Shown here: positions 46,371 to 58,470 of the stretch, piece after piece | Layout: each line of letters starts with the position of its first letter | How positions within the stretch are numbered: position 1 is the first letter of the stretch | From: Desarmillaria ectypa | Lineage: Eukaryota; Basidiomycota; Agaricomycetes; Agaricales; Physalacriaceae | Assembly: GCA_030407005.1 (NCBI GenBank) | Contig: JAUDYN010000007.1 | Location: 3,162,001 to 3,226,000 of the forward strand | DNA: 64,000 nt | Direction of reading: 5' to 3' | Translations under genes and position numbers: made by a program | The notes under the pieces: generated by a model | What the model was told of the DNA's origin: nothing | The model's database searches: none | What the model saw: the letters and a program-made list of their open reading frames with translations, nothing else

Positions 46371-47716
46371 GGTCGTTCAAGTTTTGCCTAGTCCAGGGAG
46401 AGTATTCTGAGGAGCATTGGCCACAGAAAGTAGACGATTTGATGTAGTAAAAGTACAGGTAATAGCACCGTTTACTCAGCATCTTTACTGAAACTCCTGT
46501 CTCGGCAAGGCAACAAAAGCGATGCAGAAGTGACACGTCTTCGGCCCGATATACTACGTAAGCAAGTCCGTACCGAAGACGGCTCCGACACTAATTTGTC
46601 GTTGTGACATTTGCCAGCCACACACCCAGAACTTGGATAGTTTTAGTTGCTCTTTTTGAAGCTCGTAAGCCTATGTGTATATTGGATTTTTCTTGGTCGG
46701 TGAGAAATGTTAAACATGTTGTACTCCATCCGTACGCTGCCACAAACGGCCTAGTTGACGGAGGTGATGTTACTCCGATGATCGCAACTTGCTCTGCCAA
46801 ATTGGTACCAATACTTACAACAGTTTTCTTCACGAGCTATAACTCAAGCTGTTCACCCTCTCACCAGCACCACGACAAGGCAATTTTTGAAAATCAGCAC
46901 TCACAATTTTTATGGTCGGCTCTGGTACATTATTTGGCCGAAGCAGAGGATCCCGCCCAGCCGTGACTGCTGAAGGTCCCGGTCCACCGCGTTGCATATA
47001 GGTTGCTTTTAACGGGGCTGGTGGCAGTAACATGACGAGCTCAAACACATCAATAATAACGTTTAAGGGACTTACGACGCCCTACTTTAGAGACTCATCA
47101 GGCCGCTAGTGCAGCCACTGATGTATACGGTGGGCCTGTCTTCAATCTTATGAAAGGCGCTCCCCAGAAGTTCGGGCCGATAGCGCATCTCTTTCACCCG
47201 CGGATTATCATTTGGGATGTTTCCTGGTTAGTACCCTCTATTCTCACTTCCTCAGGAGGCTCTCATTCAAATTCAAAGATAAACGTATTCGGGGTCCCGG
47301 TCACCGGTTATTAGATGTGACTTGGAGATTGCAAACGAGTCTATAGCTGGTCCCCAATTGGTCCGATTGCACTTTGTGAATATCAAAGCGACATGGTATT
47401 GTTATGGTCTGTGACACGTTTCGTGGCCGCACAAAACCCCGGTGTTCCTTATTGGGACCATATACCGGTTTTCTAACCTCTAACCTCTATCCCAAGCGGA
47501 GTCTTCGATCTGTTTTGCGTTATCCGATTTATTTGCAGGTTCCACACAGTAGGCAGAATTGGTGGCTTCTTTTTCAGAGAGAACGCTGACCGATTAACCG
47601 AACAATTGGACGGACTACGAAAAACAAGTGTAAAAAACGTCTTGAATCCGCTGAGTGGTTTCATTTAACAGCTTCTCGTTTTAGTATTGATTCCTCAGAA
47701 CAGACTCTTCTACGCT
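46371..47716. other. intergenic region with weak ORFs
   Basis: The left end holds the promoter of the Zn2Cys6 gene. A plus ORF (46604-46966) and a segment near 47100-47225 readable as DVYGGPVFNLMKGAPQKFGP look slightly coding-like, but I recognise no family and see no clean exon chain. Confidence 0.4.
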
Positions 47717-48149
47717 CTACGACTTATCGGCTACGGGGAAGTCCTTCCCAGTCATGCTCTTGTATCCGCTCCTAATCGCATCAGAGATCTGCTCATCCTT
47801 TGCCTGCTCCAAGGCAGATTCGTTCGTCTGTTTTCCCTGGCCTAGGAAATGCTCTTGAACAAAATCGACACCTGCGACGGATGCGAGTCTTTAGTCGACG
47901 ATCCCAACAGATCCCGCACTTGACACAGTATTCGCACCTTTATCAAGGAGATCTAAGCAATCGGGTCAGTGTTCGATTTACAAGTGTATATGAGCGGTCA
48001 TGCTCACCCTCTTTCTTCTCTCCAGCTTCTCCGCCTCCCAGAGCATTGTTCAACTTCCCCATCAAACCACCACTACTTTCCACCTTTTTCTCCGGCTGTT
48101 GCTGGCTGCCGTGAGTAGCGTTGTCGAGCTGTTTCTTCAAGAAATCCAT
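47717..48149 (-). CDS. small conserved fungal protein of unknown function
   Basis: The product begins MDFLKKQLDNATHGSQQQPE, passes a Gly/Lys-rich stretch (LMGKLNNALGGGEAGEKKE), and after two introns reads DLLDKGVDFVQEHFLGQGKQ. It ends ESALEQAKDEQISDAIRSGY, KSMTGKDFPVADKS. The pattern of an amphipathic N-terminus, DKGVDFVQE and GKDFPVADK is familiar from many uncharacterised Ascomycete and Basidiomycete proteins of about 80-110 residues. Such proteins look helical and are sometimes reported as stress-induced, but no biochemical role can be read here. Confidence 0.8.
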
Positions 48150-48756
48150 GATATGTGTGGAGGAAAGGAACTGGTGCAGCGTTATGGCATCAAGACCCTG
48201 TTCTCATGCCAAGCCTTGACGTCACCTCAGCTCAGGAACCAAACTCTTCTTGACAAAAAGGTTAAAACATATTCTCGCTGATGTAGAACAATGCTGTCTA
48301 GGATTCAGCCCCCGAAATTACGACATCTTAAGCGTCGGTATCTGATAGTGGGTGAACGAGGCTGCTGGTTTTCAATATCCTACTCGTTCGCGGTAGGTTC
48401 CAACTTTGCGGCAGAGGATCAAAGTTATATCCCTGTAATCTTTATCTGCTAGAGTTTTGCTGTAAATTAATACAGAGAAAAAAATTAAATGACTGGCGTC
48501 CCAGACTGTTCAGTGAGAGTAAGTAGTCACTGTCCCTTCAGGTTTTCTGTGGGCTTTCTGCTTGAACATTAGGCCAAGCTAGAATCCGTAAATTTTCTAA
48601 ATAAATTCATTTCCGGTTGGATAATCTGACTCTTGAAGCCACCACTTTCGCTCTTTCGTCCCAAAATCATCCCGGGGTTCGGGCCGCCATCCCGTAGCTA
48701 CGGGCAAACAGCGGGCCTGGAGTACAGCCACAACTTCCCTTCCTCCGCTGACGTCG
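48150..48756. other. divergent intergenic region
   Basis: Presumed promoters of the minus-strand small protein and the plus-strand mitochondrial-like protein. No further feature supported. Confidence 0.5.
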
Positions 48757-49539
48757 ATGCTCGCGCTGCGACCCTTGGCGCGCCATGTTCCATTATCAAG
48801 TCGACATACAGGCAGAATAGCAGTGACTGCTCGTCTTGCCTCTAGCCCTATTCGACGGTCCTCTTCTCAGCAGCCTCCCTTACCGTCGTTTGCCAGTACA
48901 GTAGGAACCAGCCGCTCGTTCACCAGTCGCCTTTTTTATCGTAAGGATGGTACACCTAGGTCAAAGATGCGGGGAATCTTTATAGGTGCGTAATCCAGGC
49001 TCACTAGATACCACTTTTGCTCATATTTTGGCTGCACAGCGATCAGTGCAGCTACGGCTGTCGTCTTACTCTCTGCGATCGAGAAGCTATTCATCGTGTT
49101 AGAATTCCAGAGCGTCGTTGCTTGGTCATTCGTGCAGTGTTTTCGCGTTGACAAGGAAAAATACGCGTCTCAGGATTTCTCCGATTATAAGTCGACCGTC
49201 GAATATTTCCGGGACCTCGTGCTTGTCCTGCTGGTGAATCATCATGAAGTTGACCAGGTTATTGTCAACCTTGCTTTCGAAAAGATTGCGTTGTGGGAGG
49301 GGGAACAGCGGGACAAGGTGCATGAGGCATTTCGTTCGGCAGCGGAGGAGATTCATGACTTGTTGGCTGGAGGAGGGGGCGTGTTTGAGCTGGATTTGTT
49401 CGAGTTGGGGTTCACGGCGTTCAAAATTCTGAACAATGCCCTCGGAGATGCTCTCGACGGTGCGGATGACGCACAGCTTACCATCGTCCTCAAAAGCACT
49501 CCCGTGGACAAGATGAAGGATTACGAGGTTATCGGTTAG
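48757..49539 (+). CDS. putative mitochondrial membrane protein, uncharacterised
   Basis: The N-terminus MLALRPLARHVPLSSRHTGR continues with many Arg/Ser and no acidic residues, as in a mitochondrial presequence. After a short intron (GTGCGT...CTGCACAG) a hydrophobic helix ISAATAVVLLSAIEKLFIVL is followed by a soluble helical region. That region includes YKSTVEYFRDLVLVLLVNHH, VDQVIVNLAFEKIALWEGEQ and RDKVHEAFRSAAEEIHDLLA. It ends LKSTPVDKMKDYEVIG. No known domain is recognised. The location is inferred from the presequence-like N-terminus. Confidence 0.7.
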
Positions 49540-50803
49540 CCTGATGGCAGTAGTGAGTGCGCCTCAGGGTATTGGCTGCATAATCTCTCACTAATTGTAA
49601 CTCGGATACTTGTTGGGCCAGATGGCCAGAATCCCGCTCTTGTTTGCACGGTATAGGACTGAGACTCAAGGAAGAGTGTTCTTCTCTTTGAAAGCGCATC
49701 GATGAATCTGGAGAGAGGCATATCTATGTCGAGCGGTCCCCATTATGACATTTTAGATTCCCAGAACATCAATCCAGTATAGCCTGTGGTAACCAGTCAC
49801 TAATGCATGACCTAAATCTTTACCTTTGGTGCTGCCACTGTCCAGGGTGGCGGCATGGAGCGCCACTGAGCGGGCCCTAGGAGCGTCATCCTTGGGCGTA
49901 CGTCCTGGTCTACCTATTAACTTCAATGGAAGACCTCTTCAAGGCCAGTTCCAGTTTTTAAAGAACATGTTGATCAAGCTCGACGATATCATTGCATAAC
50001 TCCAACGGTCTCCTGATGGTACCTTCATCCTGAATTGTGGTATAACCCACTACATCGCGTACCCTCTTCGCACACTCGCTTGAGATTAGAGGACCAGAAT
50101 TCTGGGCGAAGACGGCGCAATGCGAGGATGTAGACCGATACAATGGAGATGGATCGCCGGTTTGAGCGCGCTATGTCGCTTTCATCATCCTTTCCTATTC
50201 GACCCCCGAGTCTACGTACTATACGTAAAGAGGCGGTTCATCATGTTTGCGACTCTGGAGGAACCCAGCAACGGTGTTATACCTCTTCTGCGACGGTGAT
50301 GTTTTCCATGGCCGCGGCGCTTGACAACGCGCCAAGTAATGATCCAAATTTGCTTACAGATACTGAGCTGAGTGTTGTAGGGTAATTTGAGGTTGATTGA
50401 TGAGCGTTGGCAGAGGTAGCTAAGAACCTACGAAACGGTTTGTCCGGCCGCCGCAGCTCGGCGAGTAGCCTGAAGTAATATTAGCCGACGCGTCTACTCG
50501 TCGTGTATGAGAGTTGACTAGAAGGCTGGAATCGATGATGGAGGAACCTGGAGGTTATCTAGCTGTGCGCAGAGTAAGGGCTTGTAAATTAATGCAAGTT
50601 CGTCTCCATAGTGTCTCCTTGTTCACCAACGCGTTCGTTCAACTGTATCTGTTTCTGGCCTTTCATTTACTTACACGAGCATCTGTTACATATTATCAAA
50701 AACACATACTTAGCTATCATGAAACTGTGGTAACTATTGTAAGAAGCCGAGGGAACGCCGTATATGCACTAAGACGAAGTAAGAACGGCTGAAACAAAGA
50801 TCA
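49540..50803. other. intergenic region between convergent genes
   Basis: A plus ORF at 50143-50385 and others are short and motif-free. It includes the 3' flank of the ATPase gene. Nothing else is supported. Confidence 0.45.
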
Positions 50804-53800
50804 TTACCATGAAATTCGGGAAAGGAATGACGACGGGTGTGTCCTGTTCCACCATTTGCGTGCCTCGTCAAGGAAAAGCATTACGATACCATATCTAAAG
50901 TAAAAAAGATTGAGGATCATGTTACACGGCTTCGACATACGAAGATGACTTACGCAATTGGCAAGAAGTAAAACTCGACGTGAACTCCACGCGTCAAAAG
51001 AACCTGTTGGAACCAAGGGATGTAGGAGAAGAAACTGCTCGGATTAATTAGTATAGTAGATCCGAAGACACTTTGGAGAAACCGACCAAGCAAGTACAAG
51101 TGCAGCAGCCATAGCAGCGAACAGGAAAACATTGCGTGTTTTGGAACCAAGAGGATTCTGTTGGAACAATGACAGCCTTCGTGTGCGTGTGGCAAGTAGA
51201 TTGAACCACTGCATCATAACCAAATTGTAGAAATCTACAAGTCATTGTCAATGGGCGTTGAGCAACACCAGATTTTCGCCGTACAGATGGATTGCGCCCG
51301 GTTTGTGAGCTCCTTGACTAGTTCAGGGTCAGCGTCGTAGCCTCCATACTTGAGCCATAGGGCGGAGAATGGGACACCATTCCGCTGAAATCCAAAGTAG
51401 AATGCTCTAACGTCGATGTTTGACTTTGAGAAAACGGTAGCATAGGTATCGAGAGACTCACCCAACCATGGACGTTACCGCTTCTATCATGCCTAGAAAG
51501 AAATCGGCATGCAGCAAAAGTCTCCAGTTGATCAAGCGGTCCTTTTTACGATCGCGAGGCCGGCGTAATAATAGATCTGCTTCAGGCTTCTCGTTCACCA
51601 TGGACAACGCAGGAGAAACATCCGTAAAAACACAAATGATGATCATCTGGAAACTGCTCAATGCTTGCGGTACCCCAGTGAGTACATTCAGAACAACAGG
51701 CATGAGCTCTGAGAAACTACCTGTCACAGTAACCATCAGGCAAAGGCTAATAACGGAATTGGATCGTGAAACATACCGGCAGGCAAGAGGTACAATATTG
51801 ACTTTCGTAGGTTCTCAAAGCATAGACGACCATACTGAATTCCGGTGATGATGGCAGAAAAGTCTGAGAGCAGAACCAAGTCTGCAGCCTCCATGGCGAC
51901 TTCGGAACCTCCAGCGATGGCTACCCCAACGTCGGCTTGTTTCAGGGCTGGAGAATCATTGACTGCAGAAGAAAGTGTGACATGAGCAAAAGTAGCACAA
52001 GTTTTAAATTATTAGGTTATACCTCCATCGCCTGTCACCGCAACGGTACATCCTTCCGCTTGCAACTTTTTCACAATTTGGAGTTTCTGCTGCGGAGTTG
52101 TTCGGGCGAAAACGATCTCATCAAAAGCAAGTGCTTGTTTCCATTGTGATTCAGTCATGCCGATGAGGTCAGTGCCGCTTAGGACAAGACTTCGCATTTC
52201 CGGGCTTGAACGTTTATCAATCTCCGGCTCGTACTCAGCCACGGACGCTAGGGAAGCGTCGTGTGGAAGGTCTTTAACATGCTTCACTTTGCTCATTGGC
52301 GTCGTGATAATTCCCACCTGCTGAGCGATAGAGGCAGCAGTAGAGGAGAAATCGCCTTCGAGATTGGATTTAGTAGATGAAACGTCTACGACGCGAAAAC
52401 GGACCTGTAACCATTGCAAAACGAATGCCAGCCCGGCGTGCTGTAGTGACCGTGTCCTTGACATCATCTCTTGGAGGGTCTATCAATGCTACCAAACCTA
52501 CCGCCGTCAAGTCAGAGTTAAGGCCAAGAATACGATCTTCCATAGGGAAAGAGCCGGATTCCACAAAAAAGTCTGTCGGAAGTTCGGCGCCACGGAAGAT
52601 CTTCTTGGCCATGAGTAGAACACGTTGGCCGTTTGATGCAAATTGCTCCTGTACTGCCGACAGATGGTCTACGAGGGCATCACTCATCGGTCCGATTGAT
52701 CCCTTCGAATCCATTATGTGGCTACATCGGCGTGATATTATCTCGGGAGCCTATTGCTTTTAGATAGTGATAACAATGATAACAGGACAAGACCTACCCC
52801 TTTGACCAACAGAACGTAATCCGATGACACATCAAAATCGTCAGTGTAAGAAATGGGCATTGGTATAACCGGTTTCTCTTGGGGAAGCGCTTGTAGTAGT
52901 TTCATGGCAAACTTGTTCTCTTTATAGATTATCAAAAGATCGAACATGGCTAGAAAGTAGAGGTGCATACTGGAGTTGAAGGCAAGCTTCGCGCGTTCTA
53001 TCCATCCTGCCCGGCTATCCTCGACAGGCATGATGCTCTCTGAAAACCGAAGTAGACCGGTATCTAAACATATTCCGCGTCAGTGGCAAGTCAACACCAT
53101 ATTCAAGATGCATACCCGTAGCATCACCGTGAACCTTCCGAATCTCTACAGGTAACTCCTCATCTGCCTCGTCGAAACGCGCGTCGTTACAAATTCCCGC
53201 GATTGCAGCCAAAATATTGATACACTCTCTAACGGGCCCATTATTGACTGCAGCCGTTCTTGCTTCCGAGACTGTTAAGAGCTCATCCCCGACAGCGACG
53301 TTAACCACGGTCATTTTGTTCTGGGTCAAAGTCCCTGTCTTGTCTGAAGCGATGAAATTGACACATCCCAGACTCTCAACAGTGCTGAGCGACTTGCACA
53401 GGATGTTAGCTTTCCGCATGGCGCCAGCTCTAGAGGAAAGCTGGTAAGACTGACTAAAGACTTCAATAATTATCACCTACATCACCGTCAGTGAAAGCGT
53501 GACGCAAATGGGAAGACCCTCTGAAGACTAAGATTAACTGAGAACGACGCTAGAGAGGATAGTTCTTACCCGGAATAAAGGCAACGGCGACAGAAACTAA
53601 ATCAACGAGCAATACCGGAGCGGAGATGAAGCCCGGATGATCACGGCGAAGCCATGCAGCCCACAGAACTAGACACGAGAGTAAACCCAGGATGAACATG
53701 CTGCAAATGATAGTAGATGCTTACTGATGACAACGACGTCAATGGCGATGGCCAAACTACAGATGATTAGTACGATGCGAAGGATCTCAGACTCCAACGA

Positions 53801-55168
53801 AGTTCGTCCAGGACGCTCTGACGCGGCTTGTTTCGCAATACGTCCAAAGACAGTGTTATCGCCAAGGCACACACATACACCCAAGCCGTTTCCACTAACG
53901 CAGAGCGTTCCCTGAAGAGCTATGTTGCGAGATTCCATGACTAAAGATAAAATTCGTCAGCCCTTACCTGGATAGAGGTCAAGTGGGAGCTTACAGCTGG
54001 GGTTGGTGCCTTCTACAGTGGCAGGAACAGCATTGCTTTCTCCGGTCAAGATGGACCTGTCGAATTTGAGGTCGGAGGATACATCGACGAGCCGTAAGTC
54101 TGCAGGGACTTTACATCCCATGGTGACATGGACTATGTCTCCAAAGACAAGCTCGGGGGCTGGGACTCTGACTAGGTCGTCAGAAGGAACAGGCCATAGT
54201 GTGGCGCCACTCACTTCGATGTGTGACCATCCCGAGTAACTAAAACGTCCAGAGGCAACATCGCGGCAATGGAATTCATGGTGCGACTCGTGGTAAAATC
54301 TGATGGAAATAGATAAACGAGGTCTTCGACAGAGCTATTCAGTCTTCCGTACCTTGCCATGCATTAAAGACGGCCTGAATCATAATAACTATCAAGAGCA
54401 CCACGGCGAGGGCCAGGTTGGCTGTAGCTGGGTTCGGGTCGCCTAGAGGTCTCCTATGTATCGTGTTAACTTGTGTCATGGCGCAAGAGCATAGTGCATG
54501 AACGAACCAAGCGAGAAAGCAAACGATTGACGCAATGAATAACAGGCTACCAAAGCCTTAGCGACGCGCAGCAACGTCAGTCTTCAGAGAGTATCGGAAG
54601 AGAGTAACACATACCTCCGAATATATAAAAGAAAATGCGCTTCGCGAGGTTCTTCGGCGGCGGAGTGATTACATTCTTGCCATTTTGCGCCAAACGCCTG
54701 GTAATCATGGGGCCATCTAAACCAGTTTTCTCGGACACCCCAAGGCGGGTGAGCACCTCCAGAGTATCGAGCTCGTGCCAGTCCAAATCCGCAATTTCTA
54801 CGAGAGAGAATGAGTCGCAGTCTAGATAATAGATGTTGACCAGCCTACCCTTGACTATGGTCTTAACTTTGGCGCCCACGCTACCCTCCTTGGTCTCGTT
54901 AACATTGATACTGTGGAATGGGTCAGCGAAACGTATCTCATGTATGATAAGGAGTTAACCTCAAAGTCCTGAAGTCTCCGGGTATCTTCGCTCCTAGATT
55001 GACGCGCTGGGAGTAGACACTGGCATTACGGTCCAGCGCCACACCACTATGGCGGGAGCGAGCCTCCACAAGGATATGAGGAGGCTCTTCCGACTCCTTT
55101 TCGGTACTTCCTCCAAGAGATTCCGCATCGAATTGCAGAGGCCTTTCTCCAGGAATTTGAGAAGCCAT
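50804..55168 (-). CDS. P-type cation ATPase, Na+/K+-ATPase-like (type IIC-like)
   Basis: A complete P-type ATPase of about 1,000 residues in many exons. After a hydrophilic N-terminus come the cation-ATPase N-domain ([19 protein letters not shown]) and helices M1-M2. The actuator domain follows, with [20 protein letters not shown] and [12 protein letters not shown]4 holds the ion-gate FIPEGLP. The phosphorylation motif is [13 protein letters not shown], then VLLVKGAPEI, and the hinge region reads [16 protein letters not shown] and [19 protein letters not shown]5-M6 reads [14 protein letters not shown] then [20 protein letters not shown]; the C-terminus after M10 is [20 protein letters not shown]. 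It consumes ATP to move cations, probably Na+/K+ across the plasma membrane, but ion choice is inferred. The first of the two M6 Asp residues of animal Na,K-ATPase aligns here with Cys. Start at 55168 ([20 protein letters not shown]). Confidence 0.92.
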
Positions 55169-56776
55169 TAAGAACGGAAGCTTGAGCCAGTTTGCTGTCG
55201 TTATTTATGGATTGAGATTTCCGCGTGATGTGACTAGTGAGGGAATTTCGCTCAGAGGAAGATTAGTGCGCGCAACAGCAAAAGTCGCGCTGCTCTATAA
55301 AGGGATGTATAGGCACAAGCTCATCACAGCCTTTGATGGGTTAGAGTCACCGTGCGAGTTCTGCAATGCCATAGGGTTTGTGTAATTCAGTTTCTTAGGT
55401 AGCATTATTATCGACGTACCAGAGATGGGTCTACATCAAATTGTAGTTGACAGCATGCGTCAGCGTGACAATGGTACGAGGAGCGCCGGTGCAATTCAAC
55501 ATCTCTGAATGTCTGTAAAGTGTAATTATTTTCATCGGACGTTTGATTGCAAGTCATCCGAGCCTATGGAAAGCAAAGGGTACAAAATAGATAGCCACAC
55601 GGAGAGCCATGAAGACGATGTGGCCGGAGAGAAAGGTAAGACGCAGAAATCTAGCCCTTGGTCCTCGTTACTCTCAAGGACAGAGAACACATCAAGGCAT
55701 CTGATTGATATCTGCGAATGTACCTGAGCAAGCATTCATCAATCAACGCGAAACCCTTATAATCGTGTGGGCATTCATAACCATTCCATTGGTTTTCAGG
55801 AGCGGGCAAAGCTTGGCACATCGGTTCCACCACCTGAAGCAAATTATGTCCATGGTACGGGGGTGTATATCGTAACAGTAGACTCAAGCAGTGGCGAATG
55901 GGAATCTTCCCTTTATAGCGGGGCGTGTTATGACAGTCTCGAGTGGAAAGTATCGAATCTGGTTCCGTCAAAGACAGTGGCTGGATCTTGGCAGAAACCT
56001 GAAAGGCTGGACAATGAGCTGTTCATCATCATGACTGACACATAGAGTCTTACAGATGACAGGCGCATGCGCACTGCACAAGACAAAAATCTAGTTCAAA
56101 GCCAAATCGCAGGTAGTAAAGACGTGGTTAGGGTCAAATAAGGACAAATTTTACAAAACCATTTATTTAATGTAAAACGATTAAATTCGGCAGCTCGGCA
56201 CCACACATGCTACCCTTTCGGCCAGCCCACATCCAGGTAACCAACAACTTAAGCACAGCGAACGAGACTCTGACTGTGCCATTTTCGCCAGGAACCCACC
56301 CTGGAACTTTCCTCCCCACTTATTACCTAAGCACTTATCTTGTAGACAGCTTGTCGCCGCTCAAACTTGGAATCGTGGTCGTATCCGATCTTCTGTACAT
56401 TGTCTGTACTCGTCCAGCAACGCTGTCCTGATTTCTTAGCAGATGTCCATAAAAAAACCCTATCTCGTTAAGCTACCCTTTCTTCTGGACATTTTTCAAG
56501 AGTCTGTTTTATTTTAATTTGCCTGATGGGTTCTGGAAATCGGGATGCCTGTGCTGTACGGGTTCTGAGGAGTATAAAGTCGCGCTCTCCAATGACCAGT
56601 ATTGATGTGAAAATTTAAAAATCTGTTTGCTTAACAGGAAACACATATATTGGCACATGTATCAAAGATCACATAGATTACAGAGGATTACGATGGTGAG
56701 AGGAAATCGCTATGACCGAGCATCACTCCCTGACCAGTAAAATGGACCAAAAAATCTACTCCTAGTTCCAATTGAC
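55169..56776. other. intergenic region
   Basis: The left end is the ATPase promoter. Two plus-strand pieces near 55565-55640 and 55767-56045 could be exons of a small gene, but the phase between them gives an early stop, so it is not called. The right end is the 3' flank of DPBB gene 2. Confidence 0.4.
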
Positions 56777-57214
56777 CTAGATACGCCCAACATCGAGAGG
56801 AGCGGGCACCTGAAATGAGGACGACGAAATATCAATCCCGTTAGGGCCACAACCAGGGCAAAGGTCCCCCAATGGTAAGTCTACGAACTTGCCGTTGTCT
56901 AGAGGAGTATAAAATCAGCACGGTGACGAAAGTCGAGGGACTCGACGTACATTGCACACCGATGTGCTTCCAACAGTGCGCCTCTCCAGCGTACTGGTCG
57001 CTAGAGAGCGCGACGATATGGTCAGAGCTCTGCATGGGGGCGCCTGCGCAAGCTCCGACGGCGCCATTGGGATCGTACCAAGTGGCTGGAAGCTAATATG
57101 AGTCCAATGACAGAAAACACTGTAGCAGAAGCGCGCACCGTCCCCAGTCAGCACGTTGACCATGCCGATGGACAAAGCCAATGTAGCGATGATGGATTGT
57201 TTGAGAGAGAACAT
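56777..57214 (-). CDS. secreted double-psi beta-barrel (RlpA/barwin-like) protein 2, last strand cut by TAG
   Basis: The product has signal peptide MFSLKQSIIATLALSIGMVN, an intron, then ATWYDPNGAVGACAGAPMQS, SDHIVALSSDQYAGEAHCWK. After a second intron come NGKFVDLPLGDLCPGCGPNG and IDISSSSFQVPAPLDVGRI, ending at TAG 56777-56779. In paralogue 3 the matching end is DTGVIDVTWYYE. Here the codons after the TAG read VNWN then another TAG, so the last beta strand is recognisable but lies behind the stop. The gene has probably lost about seven residues by a recent nonsense change, or the protein tolerates the loss. Cys positions of the DPBB domain are kept. A TATA-like box lies at 57281-57290. Confidence 0.8.
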
Positions 57215-57280
57215 TGTAGATATGTCAAACATCTGAAAGACTTTGGGTTATCGAATGATTATACGGAGAGCCTATTCGAT

Positions 57281-57290
57281 CCTTTTATAC
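57281..57290 (-). promoter_or_regulatory. TATA-like element of DPBB gene 2
   Basis: On the minus strand GTATAAAAGG begins 76 nt upstream of the ATG at 57214. Its context (AACGTATAAAAGGATCG) resembles the element upstream of DPBB gene 3. Confidence 0.55.
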
Positions 57291-57347
57291 GTTCAAATCC
57301 TGCTACGGATTCGGTTTTCAGAGCCACAAGCCTGGAGAGATGAATGC

Positions 57348-57640
57348 AAACGCAAGGGAGGCAAATTTTCGGTACCAGAAAGTCATTCTGAAGTGAATGA
57401 GGTTTCGACTGGGCTACTGGATGGGTCTGCATACATACCATCTGCGCGGAGCAACAGGCAATGCGGACTGGGGGTATCAACTAGAAGCAAAGAGGTGACC
57501 CGTAATCCTAAGTAACAATAAAAGATCACCCTGTACAACATAGTGGTATTCAGCCAGACCAGTGCGCCCGCAAGAAGGGGAAGTAAAAATACCCTTGCCC
57601 TTCAGAACGCCTATGGGGCGCCCAAACTGGCCAGCATAAA
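57348..57640. repeat. diverged duplicate of the left window edge (copy 2)
   Basis: Matches bases 1-240 in the same orientation through ordered blocks including GAAAGTCATTCT, CATACCATCTGCGCGGAG, CAATGCGGACT, CAACTAGAAGCAAAG and ACCCTTGCCC. It starts about 135 bp upstream of DPBB gene 2, suggesting that the duplication carried a DPBB gene with its upstream flank. Confidence 0.7.
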
Positions 57641-57947
57641 GCAGAAGCTGACGGGATACGACAATGCACAAGAGAAGGAGAGCTTGAAGGGCTCCAAGCA
57701 AACAGAGTCAAGATGGTCAAAATAGGGGACCACCCATTGACAAGGAACATCATGGATAGTCCTGGGTGATGGGCATGCCATAGTCTATTGAAGTATAACC
57801 AATCACCCCAGTGTGGCACAGTTCCGGTGGGTTAATGGTGGGTGACATATCTGAAAAATTGGGGTCCTTTGTCTCATCCTGTACTGGATTGCTTCCTCCA
57901 GCAAGCACATGGGAATGGAATGATATTAAGTATTTATGGCACAATTG

Positions 57948-57952
57948 CCAGC
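57948..57952. repeat. left target-site duplication of the solo LTR
   Basis: CCAGC directly precedes the TGTTGG start of the LTR and is repeated at 58466-58470. Confidence 0.8.
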
Positions 57953-58465
57953 TGTTGGAATTTGAGAGTTGAGCTGAGATGATGGCAATCTGGCATCATG
58001 CTAAACTTGCTGATTAAGGGAGAAGTATTAGGAAAGTTGTAGAAGATTCTAGTAAATTATCATTAGTATATAAGTAGGTACAGTAGTGTACATCTACATG
58101 TGTTTGCAGAGCTTAGCCAAGCAACAATGCTATTGGCCTGACACCATGCATGCATTAACTGGGAATGAACTAATCCCCTGTTTTTTTAGAGTAAGCTAGA
58201 GTAAGATGAACAAGGTAATCAGAACTAAGGGAGCGAGTAGGTAAAATGTATGTAGGTATATGAGCTAAGTAACACATACCTCAGTCGGCACAGTACGGGT
58301 GAAACGACTGAGGATGTGAATGTAACTATGAGGTATATATACTGTCGGGATGAAGTATAGGAGTACGGATAAAAGAAAGAGTCCGTAACGAGCGGTGTAC
58401 AATATAGGTAATCGAGGCGGGTAAGAGTCAGGTATCGTATGTCTCTTTCAACATTTTTTACAACA
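57953..58465. mobile_element. solo LTR, probably Ty1/copia-type
   Basis: The 513-bp segment starts TGTTGGAATTTGAGAG and ends TTTTTTACAACA, so its ends are TGTTG and CAACA, perfect 5-bp inverted termini with the TG...CA of LTRs. It is flanked by identical 5-bp direct repeats CCAGC. A TATA-like ATTAGTATATAAGTAGG lies at about 58060-58080. TGTTGGAA is a common copia LTR start. No second LTR, primer-binding site or gag-pol frame is next to it, so it is a solo LTR left by recombination between the LTRs. The strand is not certain, though the TATA box position favours plus. Confidence 0.82.
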
Positions 58466-58470
58466 CCAGC
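58466..58470. repeat. right target-site duplication of the solo LTR
   Basis: CCAGC follows the terminal CAACA of the LTR and matches 57948-57952. Confidence 0.8.

Noticed and set aside
55565..56045. Two-exon plus-strand gene upstream of the ATPase
   Set aside because: The good donor after VAGEK and the acceptor before the next open frame are in incompatible phases and lead to an early stop.
57953..58465. Full-length retrotransposon
   Set aside because: No gag-pol frame, primer-binding site or second LTR is present beside the LTR; the flanking 5-bp repeats fit a solo LTR.
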